From: Spirometra erinaceieuropaei
Lineage: Eukaryota > Platyhelminthes > Cestoda > Diphyllobothriidea > Diphyllobothriidae
Direction of reading: 5' to 3'
DNA length: 64,000 nucleotides
Assembly (NCBI GenBank): GCA_902702965.1
Contig: CACRXP010000010.1
Span: 2,494,612-2,558,611, forward strand
Made by a program: the position numbers and the translations under genes. The notes under the pieces are model-generated. The model saw nothing but the letters and a program-made list of their open reading frames with translations. It did not search any database and was not told the origin of the DNA. Position 1 is the stretch's first letter, and each line of letters opens with the position of its first letter. This document shows positions 11,140-22,248 of this stretch, one piece after another.

Positions 11140-12240
11140 ACACTGGTATTTCCCACTCTGTTTAACTGGATTACAATGATGAGGTCATCCGCACACTACA
11201 CTAGCACCGTCTGGAATGAAATCAAATTTGACGCGAAATTCTGCAAATGACTCACTGACGATTCCTCATGATGTCGGCATCACAGTTCTCGACAGTTATC
11301 TTTTGTGATCTTCTGGTGTTAGCTGTTTCGCGTACGAATTTTATCCATTGTCACTGGAGGTATGTTTGCTGGAAATATTTGAATGTTCCTTCCCAAATAA
11401 AGCCTATCTCTCTTTCTCTCTCTCTTTACTCATACCATCGGCTGCAGAGCGAAGTATCTCCTTGGGTCAAATTCATCCCGTGGCCGTGCGGGGGAGGGGA
11501 GGGTGTCGTATAGCCTACCCAACAGTCCCCAAAACGCCGGACCGACAGCCATGACAACCTCCGATCACAAAGTCTAGTCTTCACCCACTCCCCCCCTTCC
11601 CCTCCACCCTCCCACTCTCTCACACAGGCCTCAACCCCTGACCTCGTTAGACACCTAGTGCCCACCCCATACAGTCTGACACGTAAGCCATGCACGAAGA
11701 GGTAAAGGCAACATGATGAGATCCTGAAGGCGTGATCATTTACCGAAAGCATTGTCTGTTACTTCATGCTAGCTGGATATTCTAACAGGTCTACTGTGGT
11801 CCCACCTTACCACCTAGATGTGTCGTGAATCTTCGCAGCTTTCTGAACCTATCTATGTCAGTAACCCACGTGTAAGACTGCATGGGGTGAGCACTAGATG
11901 CCTAACGAGGTCAGGAGTTCAGGCCTCTGCTACACAGTGGGAGGAGAGTGTGTTAAGAATGCACTTTACAGTCAATGGTTGTCAAACGGGTGTGTTAGGG
12001 ACTGAGTCGATAAAACATGAGACTCCTCGCTGTAATGACGAGAAATTCTTCGAACAAATATCTCCTGTAACTGAATGAATGTCGAAATCCGGACATTGAT
12101 AACTCCTCCTTTGCCGGAAAAGCCAGAACCTAAAACTGTCTTTTTTTGGAAAAGTATGTTGGTGAACATATATTTCGGTGATTCATCACCAAGTCGATTC
12201 AATCACATAGAGAATGAACTTGTGAGTTATGGACAGAATG
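11140..12240. repeat. Unnamed repeat R3, copy 1
   Basis: Member of a four-copy repeat (others about 12600-13880, 14280-14900 and 27640-29330). Shared landmarks include the AATAAAGC(C/T)T block followed by a (CT)n run (11396-11430), the CACACAGGCCTCAA block (11620) before CCTGACCTCGTTAG, and the CTGAATGAATGTCGAAAT block (12071). No open frame is conserved among copies, so it looks non-coding. Copy 1 and copy 4 also share the upstream ACAATGATGAGGTCATC block. Confidence 0.6.
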
Positions 12241-12599
12241 TAAATATGTCTCGGGGGCAGGGTAAGTAACACGCCTTGTTGTCACGCCGCCTGCCTGACG
12301 GAGACGGGACGATGGAGCTGGGGTGGGGTGGGGGGGGGAGGAGAGGGGTTAGAGTGTGAACGCTGTTTATATGTAAAAAACGGGAAGTGCGTGAGACTGT
12401 TCACAGGGCATTAGGGCGACGTGCCATCACCACTTTGAATCGGCCAAGGAAGACAGACTGACTGTGCCGGCCTCTTCTGACAAGAGTCAGAGCTGGATTC
12501 GCTAATTGAATAGCTAGCGCCTCGGCAGTTTCTAGCACTCGTTTGTGTAGGTCTTTAGAGTAGTATGCTGCAAAATTTCTAAGCAAGAGATCATACTAA
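12241..12599. other. Spacer between R3 copies
   Basis: No gene or clear repeat match. A G-rich stretch with a poly(G) run lies at about 12315-12345. The only notable open frame (minus, 12401-12586) has no recognisable domain and is left out. Confidence 0.4.
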
Positions 12600-13880
12600 G
12601 GCATGGTTTGGCGCCGTCATCCGTCTGGACGGATGTTAATGGCCAACATGCTTTTTTGTAATAGTGTCTCATATGGTATCATGACTGGCCCCCGCCAAAA
12701 ACACATTTACGTCATCAGTAATTCTAATCCAGCATTCGGAGGTGGGATTATGCGTAGAGCCTAGTGAGTTTGAATCTCACATCCAGCTGTCACAATGGCA
12801 GCACGCGGCAAGTCACAAGCCGATCCCGCGGCTGGTCGAGAGAACTGTGCTGTCTCACTGGAAACTCTGCATACTAACACCAGCAACTGCATAACCCTGC
12901 GCCTCCTCTAGTCTAACTTCATCCCGGGTGGGGGGTTGGTAGTGGTGGTGGGGCTGACGAGTGTCTTTTCTCGACAGACCCTAACGCGTCGGTCCGACAA
13001 TCGTGGCACCGTCTCTATAGCAAAGTCTGGTCTTCATCCATTCCCCACCCGTTGTCTCATACAGGCCTCAAGTTCTGACCTCGTTAGGCACCTAAATTGT
13101 CCACACCTGTCACCATGCCGTCTTTCACGTAAGCTACGGAGGTAGGCGTACTGGCAATATGATGAAATTCTGAAAGCGACATCATTTACCAGTGGCATAT
13201 TCTCCTATTTCGTGCTGGCTGGAAATTCTAAAACAGTGGTCCCACGTGACCGGCTAGATGTGTTGTGAATCTTTGCAACTCTCAGAACGACTATGCGTCG
13301 ATACCTTTCGTGTCCGAATTCATGAGTGTGGTTGAAGCTTTAAGTGCCTGACGAGGTCAGGAGGCGATTGGGGGAAGACTGTACTCTATGATCAGAAGAT
13401 GTCATATGTGTTGGACAAGTGCGTTAGGGACTGTTTCAGTAAAACTAGAGACTCCTCTCCGTAATGCCAAGAAATTCTTTCAACGAACATCACTTTTGAC
13501 TGAATTAATGTCGAAATCCTGATATTGGTAAATCTTCCTTTGACTGGAAAGCAAAAACCCCAAGACCGTCATTTTTCCTCACGAAAATCTGTCCTTTCTA
13601 CAGCAGGCCACATTTCCAAGTCTAGTATGTAGAAGGATTGAGGCTTCGTAGGGAGAAAGGGAGAGAGAGAGTGGGTGTCCACCGTGTGATGACCAAAAAT
13701 TCAGCAAACTGTTCTTAAGTGACCATGGCTCAAGACAAGAGGGCGTGTAGACTTCCTGACTATCGAGCCGCGTAGGCAACATGGGAAGTCACTTGCCTCA
13801 GTCGCGCACAAGCGCGATCAGAGGACGGCATCAATTATTAGCACACATAAACGAACAAACAACATTTTTATTGTGTAAGT
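12600..13880. repeat. Unnamed repeat R3, copy 2
   Basis: Second R3 copy. It adds an upstream part shared with copy 3: GGATGTTAATG (12630), TAATTCTAATCCAGC (12719), TCACAATGGCAGCACGCGGC (12790). It then runs through CATACAGGCCTCAAG (13058), CTGACCTCGTTAGGCACCTA and the GAATTAATGTCGAAATCCTG block (13502). Its 3' part, about 13610-13850, matches 29040-29325 of copy 4 with a (GA)n run in the middle. Confidence 0.6.
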
Positions 13881-14279
13881 ATGCGATGTATTGCGCAAAA
13901 GGTGAAAAATATGTCGGTTTGAAGTAGAAGTGCAAGTGACGATTTATTGAAAAGGAATCAACAACTCGGCCGTCGTTACCGACGATGTCTACTGTCTGCT
14001 CCACAGTAGGGTGCAGGGATTAGTTCGTGTGGCCGACGGACGCGTTGAGGCCTCAGTCGGTGGCAGAACATGAATTTGGAAGGTCGGCAGCCCCATCCGT
14101 CTGCCAATGCATCTTACATCTGAGATAGCTTCTCATCTATCAAGATCGATTCACTTGGCATCCACCGCCTGCACATATGTACATACCTCAATTCACCCCA
14201 GCAAAGTCACGCTTAGAAACCCTCGACACCAGCTCCCACTCGCCGTCCGCATCACCGGGGATTGTGAAAACTACTCATT
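13881..14279. other. Intergenic stretch, no gene seen
   Basis: AT-rich start followed by mixed sequence. The plus-strand open frame 14107-14475 overlaps the conserved, non-coding part of R3 copy 3 and carries no recognised domain. CAACTCGGCCGTCG near 13961 weakly resembles the start of R4 copy 3 at 29333. Confidence 0.35.
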
Positions 14280-14900
14280 CGCCGGATTGCCTGCTGGGTA
14301 CGTTATTTTCAAAGCGTGGCCTCAGGCTTCGGCACCTGGAGGGATGTTAATGTGCAATAGCATCCCTTCTGGTCTCGTTATTGACCGCGGCCACGAACAC
14401 GTTTATTTCATCACAGACCGTAAGATCGGTAACTCTAATCCAGCAGTCAGGGGTGGGATTATCGGTCGAGACTAGTGCATTTGAATTTCACATCAAGCTG
14501 TCACAATGGCAGCACGCGGCAAGTCACAAGCCGATCCCGTGGCTGGCGGAGAGAACTGTGCTGTCTCACTAGAAACGCTAGATACTAAGACCATCATCTG
14601 CATAGCACTGCACCTTCTGCAGTCTAAATTCCCCCCCCCACCCGGGGGCAGGATGGGGACGACGGACGTCTCGCCCGACAGACACTAACGCGCCAGTCCG
14701 ACAACCGTGGCCCCCTCTCGATAGCAAAGTCTGCTCTTAATCCATTCTCCACACACTTTCCTACACAGGCCTCAACCCCTGACCTCGTCAGGCACCTACG
14801 GATCATTTGCCTGAGCTGTCGTCTCTTGCTTCGTGCTGACTGGATATTCCAACGAGTGTGCAGTAGTCCCAGATGGTCGTATAGACGTGTCGTGCATGCG
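14280..14900. repeat. Unnamed repeat R3, copy 3 (partial)
   Basis: Carries GGATGTTAATG (14342), CTCTAATCCAGCAGTC (14433), TCACAATGGCAGCACGCGGC (14500) and ACACAGGCCTCAACCCCTGA (14763), in the same order as copy 2, then a GGATATTCCAAC block near 14844. The 3' half of the repeat is missing. Confidence 0.6.
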
Positions 14901-15875
14901 CAATTTTAAGAATGAATGGTTACTTGCACATACCTGGCAATTCACTACTAACTACTGTCTTACAAATAGTCCGAAAATTTAGCCAATAGGCTTCCTTGGT
15001 TTCTTGCGATCACCAGTGAGCTGCTTTGCTTGAAGTAGTGACCAAACAGTCCAATAGAAACAGAACTCCTTACGAATAAATCCAAACTGCAATGAACTCT
15101 TACTTAATAGAGTGGTTGTGAATTTTGGTTTACTAATCAACAATGACATCGCGAACATGTTTCAATGTTTTCCTAGGTGTCGTCTGCCTTTGTTATTTGG
15201 TAGGTTCATTTCATGCTACTCTGTTCTACATTTAGAAAAGTTTTTAAAGCTTATATGATTTTTTTAAATTTTTTATTTTGTCCAGATTGATATGTTTTTA
15301 CCTCTATAGTGAAACGTGAAACGACTGGTGGAATTAGTGGGAGAGATAGTGAGGTATGTTTCAAGGCAGAGCCTCAGATGTTCGGTGATTTTAGCACATG
15401 TGGGGCAAATCAGTTATACTGGCTCTTGGTTTTAGAAGTAGTGACAAAAATGTCACAACATCGAAGGCCACTCTGACAACGTTAAGCGACGAAACGTCCG
15501 TATACCTTTGAACTTGTTTATCGACGCTTATCCTAACTCTATCCGGTGCTCACTTGAAGTGAGATATGCTTTCGTTTGAAAATGCAAGAATTGAATGACA
15601 ATAAATTAATTAGTATTCAACGTTTTTTGGGACAGAGCAGAAAAGTGTAATTTGGATTGAGTTGGGGGTTCGGGTTTAGAGCCCTAGTCAGTCGGTATGC
15701 AGGGATGGACAGTCAGTAGTGGGGAAGGGTTGTCGACGAAACTGCTTTAGCGACAATTCTATTTCACCGTCATTCGATTGTGTGTGATGGTTATTAAGAA
15801 TAATTCTAAGATAGGATACGGGGATAGCAAACTCTCGCCAGTGGTACAGACAGCCTTGTATTTAACTCCCGGGGG
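14901..15875. other. AT-rich intergenic stretch
   Basis: No coding region, RNA gene or recognised repeat was found. The sequence is AT-rich with short homopolymers (for example around 15260-15290). Confidence 0.4.
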
Positions 15876-15955
15876 AGATTGGGGTTGGGGTTAAAGTTAA
15901 GGCTAGGACAAAGGTTATTTTGGGGTTAGGATTAGGACACTGGAATAGGTTCGCT
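15876..15955. repeat. Degenerate telomere-like tract
   Basis: Imperfect copies of GGTTAGG-like hexamers and heptamers, such as GGGGTTGGGGTTAAAG and GGGGTTAGGATTAGGA. Similar but longer arrays lie at 58680, 59262 and 61145. It is far too diverged to be a live telomere. Confidence 0.5.
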
Positions 15956-15989
15956 TAGTAGGGTTTAACGGAAGGCCACCTATGCTGCG

Positions 15990-16600
15990 CGAATGGGCTC
16001 ATATTCCTATGCCTCCTTAACGTTAGGACAGAAATGAGGACCCCAATAAGACAAGATTTGCGTTTCGAAATTTTTTGTGGTGTGCGATTTGTTAAAGAGG
16101 TCCCCATTCCGACTTTAAAGCCGCTTTTCAGATGATTTAGTTTGCCTAAGCAGACCCATTGACACTATTCCCGAACCCACACCCTTAGGCCTAAGACCTC
16201 CAAACCGGCAAACACTTACTCTAAACTGCCAACTAACCCAGCTCCACCCTACCCTCCGGTAACCTACTTATCTTTCAGCTTTTAACCCAAATAAGGAGTG
16301 GGTTCATATTCCCATGCCTCTCCATCATTAGGACAGAAATGAAGAACCTATTTAGACAAAATTTTACATGCCAAGTGATTTATTAAAGAGCTCGCATTCC
16401 GGCTTTAATGCTGTTTCTCAGAAGAGTTAGTTTGCCTAAACAGACCCACTGACACTAATCTCAAACCTCAAAACTTGAGCCCTAGAAACCCATAAAGGCT
16501 TAGTTGAAATTGTCACCTATCCTACCCCCACTCCACCCTCCGGTAGTGAACTAACGCTTTAAGCTGTTAACCCAACTAACCTGTAACTGTCCCCATGTAC
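15990..16600. repeat. Two diverged tandem copies of a roughly 306-bp unit
   Basis: GGGCTCATATTCCTATGCCT (15995) recurs as GGGTTCATATTCCCATGCCT (about 16301), and TTTGCCTAAGCAGACCCATT (16142) as TTTGCCTAAACAGACCCACT (about 16430). The spacing is constant near 300 bases. No coding potential is seen. Confidence 0.65.
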
Positions 16601-16930
16601 CACAGACCGAAAATGCCCACAAATCTACGGACAGCGAAACCAGTAGAGAAGTTATAAACTGACACCCAAGTGGGGCCGCCTTTCTGATCCCCATCCCAAC
16701 TCGTCTTCCCATAGTTCCAAATGTTGTGATATGTCAGTGGTAATTGTACGGACTATATGGGCACCACAGAATAAACGACCTATCAGCCAGTAGGTCAAAC
16801 AGGTGCTGACCAAGCATGCCATTTAATCTAGTGCTGAACCAAATGCCTACCTGGGAAATACAAAGTGTCACAGCGATTTGCCTAGAAGCCCATTCCTTGC
16901 AAATGTTAACTGCCGATTGTTTCTATTTAG
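16601..16930. other. Upstream intron or flank of tetraspanin copy B
   Basis: No exon could be supported here. It ends in a pyrimidine-rich acceptor TTTCTATTTAG directly before the first visible copy B exon. The N-terminal exon with the start codon should lie upstream, but I could not find it. Confidence 0.4.
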
Positions 16931-18189
16931 ATCATTGGGATCGTGGGCATCGTGATCGGCAGCAAGGCGTTTGGACCTGCTCAATCTTTTGGTCTGTCCA
17001 CTACTCCATTTAGTATTCAGCGCATGCTGATTGGTCTTGGCGTGCTGCTTATCCTTTTAGCCATCCTTGCCGGTGCTAGCATCTTTTGTCGCAGTCAATT
17101 TCCATTTTCCATAGTAGGTCACATGCGCTTTCTACTCAATGTTAACAATCACACAGTTCCTATTTCTGTCGGTCGTGACCGCCATTGTACACGTTGGACT
17201 GGGCATCTACATTCTCATCCTTGGAGGTCGCGTAAGGATGGCTGGCCTGTTTATTTAAAACCACACTCTCTCTCTCAAACACACAGGTTACTGACGTCCT
17301 CAGTTCCTTCCTCATGGATAAACTTTCTCTTGACCCAGCCCTAATGGACAAGTTGCAGAGTACGGTAGGGTAATTTCATAAAACATAGGCAATACCTGAC
17401 CTCTAGTTGCAATGCTGCGGAATGTATTCTGTCAACTATTATATCTTCCTATGGAATTTGCCAGAATCGTGTTGTCCGGGGAACAGCGGCTACTGTAGTG
17501 TATCAAATGCCTACTCAGTGGTGAGTTGCAGTTCTTCAACCATGCCCATTTTTCTCGTTGCTTTAGGGTCGCAAATGACTACGTAAAATGTATAAGGACT
17601 TTCCCCTAGGAGATAAAAGAAGCATAAAACAGGCGTCGGATTATATATATGTAGCACATCGACCAGGTCGGTGATCGAGGATGGAGTGCGATAGATTCCG
17701 AACAAGTCCATCACCACTATGAAACAACTTACACGCAAGTCAGCGGTTATGCATCCACCACGTTTTGCGACACAGATAGACATTGTCATTAGAGACGATA
17801 GAAATGTCATATAGCAGAAATAACCAGCGTTTAATCGGCTCCTATCTTTCCTGGAATGATAGCATTACGAAGCTGCCGTAACGGGCACAGGTAGGCGTAG
17901 GATGCTAAAAGGTTGGTTTCATCTTTCAGAGAATAGCTTTCAATGAAATCCATGTTTCGAAATATTGAGCAAGAATTATAGAATGAAATTTCATATACAT
18001 TGTGCTTCTGTTTTCTCACTTTAGGGCTGTGCCGGCAAAATACTGGATATAGTATCTCCGTTCTTTAAGGGACTAGGCGGATTCCTCATGATTCTATGCC
18101 TCTTGCAGATAATCCTTGTTATTGTGCTTTGTGCAATTTCCCCAAGTAGTGAGAAAGAAACGGATATTAAAGAGGGCTCCTATTCATAG
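16931..18189 (+). CDS. Tetraspanin family protein, copy B (first exon not found)
   Basis: Paralogue of the gene at 1-1207. Exons: 16931-17113 (end of TM1, small loop and TM2; 61 codons), 17157-17231 (TM3), 17287-17364 (large-loop start), 17407-17520 (loop core) and 18025-18189 (TM4, tail and TAG stop). All junctions are GT-AG and phase 0. The loop core reads LQCCG, then PESCC, then a further Cys, the diagnostic tetraspanin pattern; the last exon starts GCAGK. In the exons visible, 204 residues are encoded; a short N-terminal exon with the start of TM1 is missing upstream. TM segments and tail are close to copy A, while the 26-residue loop exon differs at about a third of positions. Expected location is a surface or vesicle membrane. 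Frames are intact. Confidence 0.88.
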
Positions 18190-18234
18190 GACTGAAAAAG
18201 ATGACGACAGATGATTGCTGTTGCAGCCATAAAT

Positions 18235-18240
18235 AATAAA
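18235..18240 (+). promoter_or_regulatory. Poly(A) signal of tetraspanin copy B
   Basis: AATAAA about 45 bases after the stop codon, at the position matching the signal of copy A. Confidence 0.7.
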
Positions 18241-20149
18241 GTTGAATTCTAACAGGGTGTATATTTTGGATTTTGTGGGGGTCTGCATGGTGCAGAGGCG
18301 GGGGGGATGAGATCGTGGTGGTTCCACTCCGAGCGCCTCTTTGACCGCTGCGCTTCTCGGGCGTATTTGTGGCCGTCTGGTTCTCGGCCAATCACAGCTA
18401 TGTGAACCAGCCAATCAACTTCAAGGCTGACGCGATCGCCCGCTCAAGGCTCTCGGTCGAGTGTCCCAATGTCGCGCTGGATTGTCGCTATCGTGGCTCG
18501 GCAAGTGCGCCCTCCTGCGACTTGTGCCAGCCTTTTCTTCCGTCTGTCTGAACAGGATTCAACATCCTCTCGACTGGGATATAATTTCTCTCTTTATTCT
18601 GGACCGGGCCCAACGGTTGAAGTGGCCTAGGGATTATGTTGGCGCGACAGGATCTGTAACAGTATACATGCACTATGTAACGCCGAGTAGGGCCTTGGCA
18701 ACTGTAGGGTGTTTGACCTCAACTAACTTGAGATAGTTTGTGGACCGTGGAATAGGTTGAATGGTGGTAGAGGGGGTTTTACGAGTGGGGCATCACGCAG
18801 GACGAAAAGCAGGCGGAATGCAAGGAAACACAGAAAATAATTAAATTTACATCCAGCGTCTTATTGTATGCTAGCATATGGCAAAGAAAGTGAACGCGAT
18901 AATTTGAAAAATAGACGAGAACCAATTTTCCGAAAGGGTGGATTTGAAATAAACCGCCACTGGCAAATTAACATCCGGTCAGGAAGCCAAGGATCCTTCA
19001 ACCAATAGAAGCGGCGAGTAATAAGCGACGGTTGCAGTCACGCGAATTTTAGTGTACATGTTGGAGTTGCCAGTTAATTGATGTCCTACACCCTACCGTT
19101 ACCCAGGTCCTTTCATCGGATAATTTTTAGTCCATTTAAGGGAGGCTGTTTAAATTTATTTTGCGTTCGATTTGCTAGGTCACATATGCCTGCGCACCTG
19201 CTCACTTACACAGCAACAATGTGACTTTTTGGGGCACTTATATCATTACATAAAATATAATGATTGAAGGGCAGCATACACCACAACCCATGGAAAATGG
19301 CAACGCCTTTTTCTCGGAGGTCCCCCCCCTAGCTATTTCCCTAGAACTCATAATTAAATGAACAAACGATCCCAATTGCAAATTGGCAAAGGGTACGCTG
19401 AGTTAATTATTCAGTTGCCTGGTGGCAACAATTATACGGAGGAGAGCAACATTCTAAACTGACCTTATCGTAAGTTACTCAGGTCAAACAAGTATACATA
19501 ACTCAAAACTCGTGAAAAAAGAACGGACGATCTCAGATGCGAATGTGGAAAGTGTACGCTGAAACGATTGTCCAGTTGCCTGGAGGTTATGATTAAACGG
19601 AGAAGAAGGCGACGGTAGGTCATGGGACCCCAAGATAGATGGCTAGTCAGGCGTCCGTGTCTTGCGGGAACGGTGGAAATGGGACTTTACAGGTGGGGCA
19701 GTACGCGTGTAGGATAAAAAGTGAAATTCGAGGAAGCGCGGAAAGGAACTGAATTGCGGCCATAAATCGTCCCATGCGATGCTTTATAACAACGGACGGT
19801 TGGCGCCTTAATCAAAAATAACTAAAAACAATTTTGGAAAAATAACTGGATTCGAGTAAGCCTCCGATGGTAAGTTTACATGCGGTCAGGCAATCAAGGT
19901 GATACAAGCCAATAGGAACGACGAACGATAGGTACTGTTTCCACTTCCACTGTTTTTTAGTGTGCGAGTTTGAGTTGTCAATGAACGATAGCGAACCCAA
20001 TTCAGCCATTCCTAAGATGCAGAACGAAGCCGGAGTAATGTAAGCATTAGCAAAAAACCGTTGTACGCTATTAGAGATTTCTAGCAAAAAGTGTAGGAAG
20101 AAGTTCAAAAGGTAAATTTACGGAAGCAAGAGCTGTGCAGTGGGTGACT
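18241..20149. other. Non-coding part of duplicated segment, copy B
   Basis: Paralogous to 1262-2725. No gene is supported. About 340 bases at roughly 19140-19490 are absent from copy A; part of this extra sequence (CAGTTGCCTGGTGGCAACAA region at 19411) resembles the adjacent 19575-19600 (CCAGTTGCCTGGAGGTTATG), so it may be a local duplication. Confidence 0.55.
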
Positions 20150-20370
20150 GGTAAGGTATGACTAGTTAACGACGGCTACGTGGCCACAAATGGCCATTCC
20201 AGTCTCCTTTGCCTTTGTCAGCAATGTTATTCCGCCAATAGTACGCGCCGCTGTGCGTCTGCTGGTTGGGCTCGAGAGAGAGAGAGCCCCAAGGCACAAC
20301 GGGACAAGTGAGTTTCGTAAAAACGATCGGTGAGTGCCCCCCTACCATGGTATATATGTAGATATTGAAA
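20150..20370. repeat. SINE-like fragment, copy B
   Basis: Same fragment as 2726-2995: TGGCCATTCCAGTCTCCTTT (20191), a GCAATGTTATTCCGCC block, a (GA)n run and ACGATCGGTGAGTGCCCCCC (20323). Its presence in both copies dates the insertion before the duplication. Confidence 0.55.
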
Positions 20371-20489
20371 AATCTAATGTAAATGAGTGAAAATGGCAGT
20401 GTGTATTTTTAAGCAATAAATTTCCTCCTAAAACTGCAGAACATCGGCCGCAGGAAACAGGGAGCCTACACCACCGCACCCAGGTCGAT

Positions 20490-21250
20490 GCAGAAAAATT
20501 TAAGAAACAGTGAAAATTGTTAATTCGGAGAAGATTTTGGAGAACCGTCAGGCCTGAGGACTACTGTCACCGGTGCTGACCCGCCAATGCAGACTCCTAG
20601 TGCGGCTGCAAGTCAGGAGGCAGAGCACGGGCGCCTATGTGTTCCGGTGTTCCCGACGCAGAAGGCGGGAGGCACTTAGAACTGGCTCGGTGTCTGAGAG
20701 GAGACGATTAGCAATCGGAATAATCATGAAGACTTAGCTGGTATTTTTGCAGGGAACAAAGGCCACTAACTGCAAAGCAGATGTTGGAGTATGCCACACG
20801 ACGGTTGTCGAATGGTACGCGGCCTGTCGCAACGTCTGTTTTGCGGCCCGTGTGAGGGAAACCGGCCAGACTGGAGGCACCGCAGTAGAAGTACCCATTA
20901 TCGTCAGCAGACGTAGGAGACAGTGGTTGCTGGTCGGCATGTTTGATACGAAACGAAAGAAGGATCTGTTTGAGCAGGCCTACGATTGGAGCTGGTTTGC
21001 CCGGATTTCAGTTGCAAGAAAAAGGGTGGCAAAGGGAAGTGCCATCGTAACTGATAAGTGGAAGACGTACAAGCACCTAACATCAAAAGGATATGAGCAA
21101 TTCTTTGTGAATCGCTCGAAGAATGTTTGCGTACACATTCCCAGGTTTGATTACTGTCTGCTGTCTGGAAGACACCCGATAGAATCTGAACTTGCTTCGT
21201 TCCTATTAGCATACAAAGTTGTTCGAATTCAGAAAAATGCTGACTCTTTC
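20490..21250 (+). pseudogene. ISXO2/Merlin-like transposase remnant, copy B
   Basis: Uninterrupted counterpart of the remnant at 3119-4800. The longest open stretch (20747-21274) keeps TNCKADVGVCHTTVVEWYAA (helix before the catalytic core), ETGQTGGTAVEV (first catalytic region, acidic residue retained as E), RRRRQWLLVGMFDTKRKK, AKGSAIVTDKWKTYKHLTSK (second catalytic region, D retained) and GYEQFFVNRS. The third acidic region is only partly recognisable near IESE. The N-terminal zinc-ribbon part, 20490-20740, has stops. Merlin elements of this type are known from flatworms and other animals; the assignment here is by motif recall. Confidence 0.7.
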
Positions 21251-22030
21251 TCGGAAGACTCGTATTTCCGTTAATACGACCACCCTGAATGATATTCTGG
21301 TGGATAAAAAGAACCAATGTGCATGGTTTCAAAATACCCATTCCATGGTGATCACTGTCCTCTGCAAACGCATATTGCACACTAATCTGAAGTTGAATAA
21401 ACTATTTGGGTTTTCGTTAACAAAGTTTCTGTCATATGAATAAGTGTGGCCTCCGAATGACCTATCTGTTGAAGGCCATCTAGGACATCTTTGCCATTAG
21501 CCTAAAGAGCCTATCTGAGATCAAATTTCCGTGTGAATTTATCGAAATCCAAAGGTCAACGAACTTTACAGGAAAATCTAACACAGACTTCCCACTTCGG
21601 CACTTTCGGATAGAGGCAAATTACTCATGGCAGAACATGGCCTGTAAATATAAAATGGAAAATCTGAGGGAGACACTATGATTGACATTTTGGAACCACA
21701 CTCAAATCCATCAGCAGAGGGGGATCAGATAAGCCTAATGCACACCGACCGAAGACAACTACGAGGCCGAAGGACCCATGGCCACGGCAGGAAACGTCTG
21801 GAATCATCTACCGCCTAGAGAACTGTTGTGAACAAAGCTAATACGTCTAAGAAACTAAAGGCCTACTTGTGACGCGGATGATCGATCACGCAGCAGCAGT
21901 GAGGAGGAAGGAAGCTAGCACCGAAGTGGCAGTTAGTTCAACAGGATCCGGCCGCTCATTCATTTTAGTTGAGGACTAAATTCTCGCGAGGGGTGGAAAT
22001 CATGTGAACCGCGAAATGTTCAAGTCATGG
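21219..22030 (+). pseudogene. Penelope-like remnant, copy B
   Basis: Counterpart of 4840-5670. The first part has an open frame of 74 residues (21219-21443) with no known domain, also present in broken form at 4860-5065 and 8870-9090. The later part has a decayed GIY-YIG approach region, with a PRPKDPWPRQETSG-like frame around 21755-21805 and an 'AVRRKEAS'-like stretch near 21895. Stops interrupt it. Confidence 0.55.
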
Positions 22031-22248
22031 TTTCCAGGTCAACGTTTAGAGTTCTACCCACCCTCATCGCAAGTGTCTCCACATTTGGCCCCTGTTGACA
22101 TTCCCCTTTCCCCTTTTTGTAACCCACTTTTGAGCAAGATTGACGTTCTTTTAATTAACTAGTTTTGTATTCTGACCTTGAGCTGAGAATTCGATTTGCT
22201 CGAACAGTAACAAAAGAATTCTCCGTCTGGGGTACCCATTGTTGAGAT

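Noticed and set aside
14107..14475. Open frame of 122 codons
   Set aside because: It overlaps a non-coding repeat (R3 copy 3) whose other copies do not keep the frame.
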